Shown here: positions 57,331 to 64,000 of the stretch, in pieces
Layout: every line of letters starts with the position of its first letter
How positions within the stretch are numbered: position 1 is the first letter of the stretch
DNA from: Pelodictyon luteolum DSM 273
Lineage (GTDB): Bacteria; Bacteroidota; Chlorobiia; Chlorobiales; Chlorobiaceae
Assembly (NCBI RefSeq): GCF_000012485.1
Contig: NC_007512.1
Location: 497,001 to 561,000 of the forward strand
DNA: 64,000 nt
Reading direction: 5' to 3'
Position numbers and translations under genes: made by a program
The notes under the pieces: model-generated
What the model saw: only the letters and a program-made list of their open reading frames with translations
What the model was told of the DNA's origin: nothing
Database searches by the model: none

Positions 57331-59093
57331 GTTCCGGCCTCCTCAGGGTTCTGGAAGGCGCTCCGGTAGAAGGCGCTGCCCTCCATGAGCTCCCGGTGGG
57401 TGCCGGTTGCTGACCCTCTGCCGCCTTCGAGCACCAGAATGGCGTCCGCGGAGCGGATGGTCTCAAGTCGGTGGGCGATGATAAGGGTGGTGCGGCCTTG
57501 CATGAGGGTACGAATGGCCCTCTGGAGGACGGCCTCGAGTTCCGGATCGGTGTGCGACGTCGGCTCGTCGAGCACGAGGATCGGGGCATCCTTCATGAAG
57601 GCCCGGGCAAGGGCAATGCGCTGGGCCTCTCCTCCGCTGAACCGTACACCCTGTTCGCCGACCGGGGTATCAAGCCCTGCCGGCAACCGATTGACGAGTT
57701 CCTCGAGCCCTGCCAGGCGGACGGCATACCGGAGCGTTTCCTCAGTCGCGCCGCGGTTGGCCATCATGATGTTTTCCCTAAGGGTGTCGTTGAAGAGAAA
57801 CGGGTGCTGGGGGACCCATGCGATGAGCTCGCGCCACGCTTCCACCCGGTACTCACCGATCGGGCGTCCGCCGGCAGTGATGGTGCCGGAGCATGGATCC
57901 TGGAACCGGAGAAGCAGGTTCATGAGGGTGCTTTTTCCCGCTCCGCTCGGGCCGGTTACGGCCGTAGTTTTTCCTGCGGGGATGGTGCAGGTGAGCGAAC
58001 TGAGGGCCGGTTCCCTGCTGTCGGGGTAGCTGTAGGTGACCCCTTCGAACCGGATATCCCAGCGGCTGATGCCAGCCACGTCAGGCTTGATGGTGTGCGC
58101 CAAAGGCATTTTCGGGTGCCCTGCCGGCTCCGGGTCATCAACCGGGCCATCAAGGACTGCGAAGATGTCCTTCGAAGCACTTGCACCCTCCATGCCGGCA
58201 TGGAACTTGAGGCCGAGCTGGCGGAGGGGAAGGTAGAAGTCCGGGGTGAGGAGAAGGACGAAGAGCGCGGTCTGGAACGCGAGGCCTGCCGTCAGGAGAC
58301 GCAGGCCGATGGCGACGGCTATCATGGCCGTACCGATGGTTCCGACCAGTTCCAGGGTGAGCGAGGAGAGAAATGCGACCCGGAGCACCTTCATCGTGGC
58401 CGTCCTGAACCGTTCGCCGGCATCTGCTATGGCGTCATGCTGGCTGCGGCTTCTTGCGAAGAGCTTCAGGGTCGGCAGGCCCTGCAGCATATCGAGAAAG
58501 TATCCGCTCATCCGGCTGAGAGTCTCCCATTGCCGGTCCGTCATCGCTCCTGCCCGCTTTCCTATGAGCGCCATGAAGAGCGGGATGAGGGGAGCGGTGC
58601 CGAGCAGGATGAATCCCGATACGGGATCCACGGGGAAGACGGCAATGAGGATGATGAGCGGCGCCAGAAGCGCGAGGAACAGCTGCGGGAGGAACTGGCT
58701 GAAATAGGCATCGAGAGCTTCCACTCCCTTGATGAGGGTGGTGCTGAGCCGGCCGCTCGGAAGTGAACGGGCGTAGATGGGACCGCGGAGCGCGATGGCC
58801 TCGGTGAGGTGAGCGAACAGGTCTCTGCGGACGGCAATCGTTCCCCGGTTCGCCTCGTTGTGCCCCAGCCAGCCGAGAAGCATGCGCAGAATGCTGAAGA
58901 GCGCAAAAAAACCGATTGAGGGGACGAGTTCCGCCGGAGCAGCTTTTTCAATGAATGCGTCATTGACAAGACGGCTGAGGGCTGCCGCCTGACCGATCAC
59001 CATGACGGCCGCTGCGCCGGATGCTGCGATCGAAAGGATGAAGGGCGCCCTGTGTCCGCCGATGAGGCTGAACATGCGCCGGTCAATATTCAT
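57327..59093 (-). CDS. cydD: heterodimeric ABC exporter subunit CydD
   Basis: The 588-residue protein is the partner of CydC. It has six helices with LPSGRLSTTLIKGVEALDAYFSQFLPQLFLALLAP-type coupling regions, then Walker A GPSGAGKST, FSGGEAQRIALARAFM and Walker B ILVLDEPTSHTDP. It begins 38 bases after the cydB stop and overlaps cydC by four bases. Gene order cydA-cydB-cydD-cydC is the usual one. Confidence 0.92.
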   Translation of the reverse strand: MNIDRRMFSLIGGHRAPFILSIAASGAAAVMVIGQAAALSRLVNDAFIEKAAPAELVPSIGFFALFSILRMLLGWLGHNEANRGTIAVRRDLFAHLTEAIALRGPIYARSLPSGRLSTTLIKGVEALDAYFSQFLPQLFLALLAPLIILIAVFPVDPVSGFILLGTAPLIPLFMALIGKRAGAMTDRQWETLSRMSGYFLDMLQGLPTLKLFARSRSQHDAIADAGERFRTATMKVLRVAFLSSLTLELVGTIGTAMIAVAIGLRLLTAGLAFQTALFVLLLTPDFYLPLRQLGLKFHAGMEGASASKDIFAVLDGPVDDPEPAGHPKMPLAHTIKPDVAGISRWDIRFEGVTYSYPDSREPALSSLTCTIPAGKTTAVTGPSGAGKSTLMNLLLRFQDPCSGTITAGGRPIGEYRVEAWRELIAWVPQHPFLFNDTLRENIMMANRGATEETLRYAVRLAGLEELVNRLPAGLDTPVGEQGVRFSGGEAQRIALARAFMKDAPILVLDEPTSHTDPELEAVLQRAIRTLMQGRTTLIIAHRLETIRSADAILVLEGGRGSATGTHRELMEGSAFYRSAFQNPEEAGT

Positions 59094-59130
59094 GCCGGGG
59101 GGTAAATTGTTCGTTCATCCATTCCCCATA

Positions 59131-60144
59131 TCAGTATTCATGGTGGCTGTCGGTCGTTACCCGCTGACGGAAGACCCAGTAGCTCCACCCCTGATAGAGG
59201 AGCACTAGAGGGACGAATATCAGTGCCACCATCGACATGATGCCGAGCGTGTAGGGCGAAGATGATGCGTTCTGTATGGTCAGGCTCCAGTCGGGATTGA
59301 GGCTCGAAACGAGCACCCTCGGATAAAGGCCCATGAAAATGGTGGCGCTTGAGAAGGCGATTGCGATGCCGGTCATGGCGAAGGCCCAGCCGGATGCGTT
59401 TTTATCGAGCAGCACCTTCACTGAGAGCAGTGCCAGAACGCTGAATACCGGAATGATGCCGGGGTTGATGCCGAGGTGCAGATAGAGGTCGGTTTCCACA
59501 TAGGTGTAAAACATGAACACGAAGGAGAGCGCGACGGCGGGAAGCCAGACTGATTTTGCAGCCCTCATCGACCGCTCCCGGATCTCACCGTTGGTTTTCA
59601 GGGTGAGGAACACCGCGCCGTGCAGGGTGAAGATCAGGAGGGATGCGATGCCGCAGGCCAGTGCGTAGGGATTGAGCAGGTTCAGGAACCCGCCGGCATA
59701 GTTCATCGAAGCGTCGATGGGCACGCCGCGGATGATGTTGGCCAAAGCCACGCCCCAGAGCAGTGCGGGAACGGCGCTGCCGACGAAGATGCTCCAGTCC
59801 CAGAAGTTCCGCCATGCCGGATGCTTATGCTTGCTGCGGAACTCGAAGGCTACGCCCCTGAATATGATGGCGGCGAGCATGAGGAGAAGAGCAGGGTAGA
59901 ACCCGCTGAAGAGGGTTGCGTACCAGTGCGGGAAGGCGGCGAACATGGCTCCGCCGGCGGTGACGAGCCATACCTCGTTGCCGTCCCAGAATGGGCCGAT
60001 CGTATTGATGAGGGCGCGGCGCTCCTGGTCCTCTCTGCCGATGAACGGGAGCAGGATGCCGACCCCGAAGTCAAAGCCTTCGAGGAAGAAGAAACCGGTG
60101 AAGAGGACGGCCACGAGTATAAACCAGAGTGTCTGCAGTTCCAT
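59131..60144 (-). CDS. cydB: cytochrome bd oxidase subunit II
   Basis: The 337-residue integral membrane protein has the conserved start LQTLWFILVAVLFTGFFFLEGFDFGVGIL, then GPFWDGNEVWLVTAGGAMFAAFP. It forms the quinol oxidase with CydA. It follows cydA after a 20-base gap and has about nine helices. Confidence 0.95.
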   Translation of the reverse strand: MELQTLWFILVAVLFTGFFFLEGFDFGVGILLPFIGREDQERRALINTIGPFWDGNEVWLVTAGGAMFAAFPHWYATLFSGFYPALLLMLAAIIFRGVAFEFRSKHKHPAWRNFWDWSIFVGSAVPALLWGVALANIIRGVPIDASMNYAGGFLNLLNPYALACGIASLLIFTLHGAVFLTLKTNGEIRERSMRAAKSVWLPAVALSFVFMFYTYVETDLYLHLGINPGIIPVFSVLALLSVKVLLDKNASGWAFAMTGIAIAFSSATIFMGLYPRVLVSSLNPDWSLTIQNASSSPYTLGIMSMVALIFVPLVLLYQGWSYWVFRQRVTTDSHHEY

Positions 60145-60164
60145 TGTCGGTTCTTTTTTACGGG

Positions 60165-61520
60165 TTATTCGGCAGCCTCAAGTCCAAGTGCGGCATATTT
60201 CCTTATGAGGAACAGGTCGGCCGCAGCGAGCATGAGGTAGAGCAGGGTGAAGAGGGTGATGGAGAGGATGAGCTCCCCGGAGCTGACCACCGAAGCCGGC
60301 GTGACCGCCTGTTCGGTTTTCAGGAGGCCGAAAACAATCCATGGCTGCCGACCCATTTCCGCCAGGATCCATCCCGTTGAATTGGCGATCCAGGGCAGGA
60401 GCATCGACCAGAAGAAGAGTGCGCCGATGAAGGGCGAAAACCGGTAATCATCCCTCGAGACCTTCCAGAGGCCGAGGAGGGAGACGAAGAGCATGAGGGT
60501 TCCGGCGCCGACCATCAACCGGAAGCTCCAGTATGCCGTGATGATGGATGGGATGTAGTTGCCGGTGCCGTACTTCGTCTCATATTCGGCCTGCAGGTCG
60601 CGGATTCCCTTTACTTCGCCCTCGAACGAGTTGTAGGCGAGGAAGGAGAGGAGTCGGGGAATGCGGATGGAGAAGACGTCCTCAAGTTTCTCTTCGTTGC
60701 CGATGGTGAAGAGGGAGAAACTGGCGGGGTTTTCCGTTTCCCAGAGCGCCTCGGCCGCAGCCACCTTCATCGGCTGCGTTTTCATGATGTGCTGCATCTG
60801 GGTGTGGCCGGCCATGGTGACGAAAATGGTGCCGATGAAGGCGTAGATGGTGCCGAACTTCATGGAGGTAATGAAGGCCTCGCGGTCTTTGGTGCCTTTC
60901 ATGAGGTGCCAGACGCTGATGGCGATCACCAGAAATCCCCCGGTGACGATACCTCCGGCAAGCACATGCGGAAACTGTTTCCAGACGTTCGGGTTGAAGA
61001 GGAGTGCCGCGAAGTCGGTCATTTCAGCCCGCGAGCCGTCGGCTGCCATCCTGAACCCGACCGGAGCCTGCATGAAGGAGTTGGCCACAAGAATCCAGAG
61101 TGCCGAAAGGTTCGAGCCGAGGGCCACGAGCCATATTGATGCAGCGTGCACGGCTTTCGGAAGGCGGTCCCGGCCGAAGATCCAGATGCCGAGGAATGTC
61201 GACTCCATGAAAAAGGCGAGCAGCGCCTCGATGGCCAGCGGCACACCGAAAATGTCGCCGACGAAACGGGAGTACTCCGACCAGTTCATCCCGAACTGGA
61301 ACTCCATGACAATGCCGGTCACCACACCGACGGCGAAGTTGATGAGAAAAAGCCGTCCCCAGAACTGTACGAGCTTCAGGTACTTCTCGTTTCCGGTGCG
61401 TACCCATGCGGTTTCAAGGATCGCGGTGAAGATCGAGAGGCCAAGGGTGAGGGGAACGAAGAAGAAATGGAATACCGAGGTGAGGGCGAACTGGAGCCTG
61501 GCGAGGAAAAGAATGTCCAT
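60165..61520 (-). CDS. cydA: cytochrome bd oxidase subunit I
   Basis: The haem-bearing subunit of a quinol oxidase that reduces oxygen to water. The 451-residue length is that of the short Q-loop form. The N-terminal LARLQFALTSVFHFFFVPLTLG carries the b595 ligand His, and AEMGRQPWIVFGLLKTEQAVTP contains the GRQPW signature. Green sulfur bacteria are strict anaerobes, so it most likely removes oxygen rather than supports growth. It leads the leftward cyd cluster, and the 200 bases upstream hold no gene. Confidence 0.96.
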   Translation of the reverse strand: MDILFLARLQFALTSVFHFFFVPLTLGLSIFTAILETAWVRTGNEKYLKLVQFWGRLFLINFAVGVVTGIVMEFQFGMNWSEYSRFVGDIFGVPLAIEALLAFFMESTFLGIWIFGRDRLPKAVHAASIWLVALGSNLSALWILVANSFMQAPVGFRMAADGSRAEMTDFAALLFNPNVWKQFPHVLAGGIVTGGFLVIAISVWHLMKGTKDREAFITSMKFGTIYAFIGTIFVTMAGHTQMQHIMKTQPMKVAAAEALWETENPASFSLFTIGNEEKLEDVFSIRIPRLLSFLAYNSFEGEVKGIRDLQAEYETKYGTGNYIPSIITAYWSFRLMVGAGTLMLFVSLLGLWKVSRDDYRFSPFIGALFFWSMLLPWIANSTGWILAEMGRQPWIVFGLLKTEQAVTPASVVSSGELILSITLFTLLYLMLAAADLFLIRKYAALGLEAAE

Positions 61521-61640
61521 GGTGCGCTGCGGTTGCTGCTGTTATTGATGGGGGGGCTGCGGGATGACGCCCTCATGGACAGGATTTCAGTCTGTCACTT
61601 TGGAAAGTAAGACAATAAGGGGATAACTGGAAAAACAAGA

Positions 61641-61654
61641 TTGGAAATATCCAA
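61641..61654. promoter_or_regulatory. TTGGA-N4-TCCAA dyad upstream of cydA
   Basis: This perfect dyad lies about 120 bases before the cydA start. Its layout is like a CRP/FNR-type site (TTGAT-N4-ATCAA) with two arm changes. It is close to the terminator of mtnA, and binding is unproven. Confidence 0.25.
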
Positions 61655-61664
61655 CTTTGAGGAA

Positions 61665-61697
61665 AAAAGAAACCGGGCGCCATTGGCCCGGCTTCTT
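61665..61697 (-). terminator. terminator after mtnA
   Basis: On the minus strand AAGAAGCCGGGC pairs with GCCCGGTTTCTT, followed by a T-rich run. It lies about 30 bases past the mtnA stop and upstream of cydA. Confidence 0.8.
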
Positions 61698-61725
61698 ATT
61701 GATATGCGTGGGGATGCTGTTCCTT

Positions 61726-62787
61726 TCAGCTGCAGATCTCCCTGAGTCCGGTTTCGTAGTTGCCCACAACAGCTTTCTTCTCGGTGATGATGCCGCGAAG
61801 CAGCGTGCCGGGTGTGACATCGAAAGCGTAGTTCAGCACCGGGGTAGTCGGGGTGGCTACCTGGGTGCCGAAGATGGTGCGCAGTTCATCGGCGTTGCGT
61901 TCTTCGATCGGAATCTGTGCCCCCTCTTTGAGGGTGATGTCGATGGTCGACACCGGGGCGGCGATGTAGAAGGGAATGCCGTGGTGGTTTGCACTGACGG
62001 CATGGGCGTAAGTGCCGATCTTGTTGGCTGTGTCTCCGTTGGCTGTGATGCGGTCTGCGCCGACAACGCCGAAATCGATCATGCCGCGCTGCATGAGGAA
62101 TGCCGATGAGGAGTCCGAAATCGAGATGAATGGGATGCCGTCATGCTCGAGCTCCCAGGCCGTCAGGCGCAGTCCCTGAAGGAGCGGGCGGCTTTCTGCG
62201 GTGATGACGCGCTCAATCAGCCCCTCCTGCCACGCCAGGCGGATGACGCCGAGTGCGGTGCCGATGCCGCAGCAGGCCAGCGTACCAGTGTTGCAGTGGG
62301 TCAGGACATTGAGCTTGCGGGTCTTGAGGATGTCGGCGCAGTCACGCTTGATCTGCTCGACACCGTGGCGCGCGATGCGGTCGCAGTTGTCGACCTCGTC
62401 ATTGTAGATCTTGTGCGCCTCATCAGTCATTTTCGTCTTCAGCGTCTCAAGGGAGTCCCCTTCGAAGTTGGCATCGTAGACCGCTTTCATCTTCTTCGTG
62501 GCGAAGAAGAGGTTGACGGCCGTCGGGCGGGAAGCTTCAACGTCCTTGATGAGCTGCCCGAAATAGGCCGGGAACTCTTCCTTCGATCCCTTGAAGCTGT
62601 TGACTCCGAGCACGACCGTATAGCCTGCCGAAGCGCCGATCAGCGGGGCGCCCCTGACGGCGAGGGTCTTGATGGCCTCTATGGCTTCCCGGTGGTCCCT
62701 TGTCTCGACATGCAGCTCCTGCAGCGGCAGGTATCGCTGGTCAAGGTATCGGAAGGTCCCGTTTTTGAATGATATTGCGTCGATCAT
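61726..62787 (-). CDS. mtnA: S-methyl-5-thioribose-1-phosphate isomerase
   Basis: Second step of methionine salvage from methylthioadenosine: the ring sugar phosphate is opened to methylthioribulose 1-phosphate. The 353-residue protein has VRGAPLIGASAGYTV, CNTGTLACCGIGTALG and GADRITANGDTANKIGTY. The catalytic Cys lies in the CNTGTLAC block and Asp in GADRI. It follows the phosphorylase gene with 15 bases between, so the first two steps of salvage are encoded side by side. Confidence 0.95.
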   Translation of the reverse strand: MIDAISFKNGTFRYLDQRYLPLQELHVETRDHREAIEAIKTLAVRGAPLIGASAGYTVVLGVNSFKGSKEEFPAYFGQLIKDVEASRPTAVNLFFATKKMKAVYDANFEGDSLETLKTKMTDEAHKIYNDEVDNCDRIARHGVEQIKRDCADILKTRKLNVLTHCNTGTLACCGIGTALGVIRLAWQEGLIERVITAESRPLLQGLRLTAWELEHDGIPFISISDSSSAFLMQRGMIDFGVVGADRITANGDTANKIGTYAHAVSANHHGIPFYIAAPVSTIDITLKEGAQIPIEERNADELRTIFGTQVATPTTPVLNYAFDVTPGTLLRGIITEKKAVVGNYETGLREICS

Positions 62788-62802
62788 GGTCTTTGTGGCA
62801 GA

Positions 62803-63624
62803 TTAAAGTTTTGCTACGACATTCTTGAAGATGGTGGTCATTTTCGGCTCCGCATGGTTGGATACCTCAATGATCTCTTCAATGCTGACCGGATGCAGGT
62901 TGTCGGGGAAGCACTCGTCGGTGATGATTGACATGCCGAAGACCTCTGTGCCCTGGTGCACAGCGGCGATCACTTCCGGAACGGTCGACATGCCGACGAC
63001 ATCGGCGCCGAGGGTGCGCAGCATACGGTACTCGGCACGGGTTTCGAGGCAGGGGCCGGAGAGCGCGATGTAGACGCCACGCTGTACCTTGATTTTATGC
63101 TCAAGAGCCACTTCTTCGGCGATCTTGAGGAGTCGCTTCGAGTATGGTTCACACATGTCGGGGAACCGTGATCCTGTTTCGGGGTCGTTGTGCCCGATGA
63201 GCGGGTTGCCCGGCAGCATGTTGATGTGGTCGTCGATGAGCATGATGTCGCCTTTCTGGAAGCCGGGGTTCAGGCCGCCGCATGCGTTGGTGATGCCGAG
63301 GGTTTTTACACCGAGGTGCTTCATGACGCGGATCGGGAAAACGATCTGCTGCATGGAGTAGCCTTCATAGAAATGGAATCGGCCCTGCATGGCGACGACT
63401 TTCCTGCCTGCAAGGGTACCGAAGATCAGTTTGCCGTGATGGGTTTCCACCGTCGAGATTGGGAAGTTCGGGATATCGGCATAATCCAGCGCAAATTCGA
63501 CATCAATCTCTTTTGCAAGGGCTCCGAGTCCGGTTCCCAGCACAATGCCTACCGGGTATTCGTCCTGTGTCTTTTTCCTGATGAACGAAACGGCTTCCTC
63601 GATTTTTGCCTTCTGTGCAATCAT
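62803..63624 (-). CDS. purine nucleoside phosphorylase, possibly methylthioadenosine phosphorylase
   Basis: The 273-residue protein starts MIAQKAKIEEA at 63624; a longer frame to 63711 is not supported. The PNP type I blocks are GIVLGTGLGALA, VETHHGKLIFG, QGRFHFYEGYSMQQIVFPIRVM, ITNACGGLNP and the C-terminal MSIITDECFPD. The pairing with mtnA suggests that it splits methylthioadenosine, but true purine nucleosides may be equally good substrates, as the substrate-deciding residues cannot be told by eye. Confidence 0.9.
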   Translation of the reverse strand: MIAQKAKIEEAVSFIRKKTQDEYPVGIVLGTGLGALAKEIDVEFALDYADIPNFPISTVETHHGKLIFGTLAGRKVVAMQGRFHFYEGYSMQQIVFPIRVMKHLGVKTLGITNACGGLNPGFQKGDIMLIDDHINMLPGNPLIGHNDPETGSRFPDMCEPYSKRLLKIAEEVALEHKIKVQRGVYIALSGPCLETRAEYRMLRTLGADVVGMSTVPEVIAAVHQGTEVFGMSIITDECFPDNLHPVSIEEIIEVSNHAEPKMTTIFKNVVAKL

Positions 63625-63694
63625 GGTCGGTGTGTTTTTTGTTTGACGGTGGAGTTCGCGATGCAAACCTTCAATATAACCGCTTCCGCCATCA

Positions 63695-63725
63695 GAAAAA
63701 AATCCCCCCATAGAGATGTGGGGGC
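63695..63725 (-). terminator. terminator after the YggS-type gene
   Basis: On the minus strand a five to six base-pair G/C stem (CCCCCACAT with ATGGGGGG) is followed by ATTTTTTT. It lies just past the stop of the YggS-type gene at the window edge. Confidence 0.75.
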
Positions 63726-63750
63726 TGTGTCATGTCTTCCTTCGGGGTGT

Positions 63751-64000
63751 TCAGCGCCAGCCGAAGATGGCTGTTCCCACCCTTACCAGCGTCGCCCCCT
63801 GGCGGATGGCGGCTTCGAAGTCTCCGCTCATGCCCATGGAGAGCTCCGTGAGCTCTTCGGGGTGCGGAGCCTGGGTTTTGATGGCATCCAGCAACAGCCG
63901 GAGATCCCTAAACTCCGTTTCGGCCTGTGAAGGGTCGGGGGAGGCAATGGTCATGAGGCCCCGGAGGGTGATACCGGGCAGGCCGAAGAGTGTCTCTGCC
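63751..64000 (-). CDS. YggS/PROSC pyridoxal phosphate homeostasis protein (C-terminal part)
   Basis: The gene enters from the right edge; 82 residues of the C terminus are seen. The pattern GLPGITLRGLMTIASPDPS, ELSMGMSGDFEAAIRQGATLVRVGTAIFG matches the end of YggS/YlmE proteins, which bind pyridoxal phosphate and steady vitamin B6 and amino acid pools. The N terminus with the PLP lysine is outside the window. Confidence 0.9.
   Translation of the reverse strand, partial: AETLFGLPGITLRGLMTIASPDPSQAETEFRDLRLLLDAIKTQAPHPEELTELSMGMSGDFEAAIRQGATLVRVGTAIFGWR

Noticed and set aside
57471-58766. 431-codon open frame on the plus strand
   Set aside because: It is antisense to cydD.

Overview
The window is a 64 kb piece of a bacterial chromosome, GC-rich by eye, dense with genes and with almost no long gaps. 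It most likely comes from a green sulfur bacterium (Chlorobi, Chlorobium/Pelodictyon group). The main pointers are a BciA-type 8-vinyl reductase for bacteriochlorophyll synthesis, a CrtU-like carotenoid desaturase with a Rieske domain, a monomeric isocitrate dehydrogenase, an ArsA-like ATPase, a DksA-like protein lacking most zinc ligands, and a Bacteroidetes/Chlorobi-type isoleucyl-tRNA synthetase. The species cannot be named from the sequence alone.

Layout. 1-6.5 kb: tail of an unknown gene, ileS, a dksA-like gene, purF (opposite strand), a small membrane protein and tRNA-Ala(GGC). 6.6-14.1 kb: ftsX; a leftward operon purN-queE-GT2-nfo; purH; a leftward pair queG-DUF456. 14.1-19.5 kb is the only clearly accessory stretch: crtU-like gene, a remnant of a lipoprotein gene, a complete IS1634-type insertion sequence, and an intact lipoprotein gene divergent from a second secreted protein. 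19.5-26.5 kb (leftward): serine hydrolase, Mla-type lipid transporter (mlaD, mlaF, mlaE), PHP phosphoesterase, uppP-rdgB-pdxJ. 26.6-34 kb: mutS2, pgsA, pgpA (rightward), then dxs, yjbQ and a GH13 amylase-like protein (leftward). 34.2-47.6 kb: pcrA/uvrD, a GT/nitroreductase/aat operon, an ArsA-like ATPase, fabI, icd, ymdB, fbp (leftward), recJ. 47.6-54.4 kb: a leftward envelope-sugar cassette (PAP2, ArnT-like, GT2, flippase-like), then rightward purU, a zinc-type CDF exporter, a lipocalin and a small orphan. 54.4-61.5 kb (leftward): cydA-cydB-cydD-cydC, a 35-bp tandem repeat, then bciA. 61.7-64 kb (leftward): mtnA, a purine nucleoside/MTA phosphorylase and the end of a YggS-type gene.

How the genes fit together. 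Most of the window is housekeeping: purine synthesis (purF, purN, purH, purU), queuosine (queE, queG), phospholipids (pgsA, pgpA, fabI), isoprenoids feeding carotenoids, chlorophyll tails and undecaprenol (dxs, uppP), methionine salvage (mtnA plus phosphorylase), DNA maintenance (nfo, recJ, mutS2, pcrA, rdgB) and envelope building (Mla, ftsX, glycosyltransferases). The cytochrome bd cluster followed by bciA in the same direction places oxygen handling next to bacteriochlorophyll synthesis. The items most worth a second look are the 35-bp repeat array that fills the bciA leader, the IS flanked by two copies of a lipoprotein 3' end, the IleRS with a GVHH in place of its HIGH motif, and the Rieske domain inside the carotenoid desaturase. 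I found no CRISPR array, prophage or obvious defence system.
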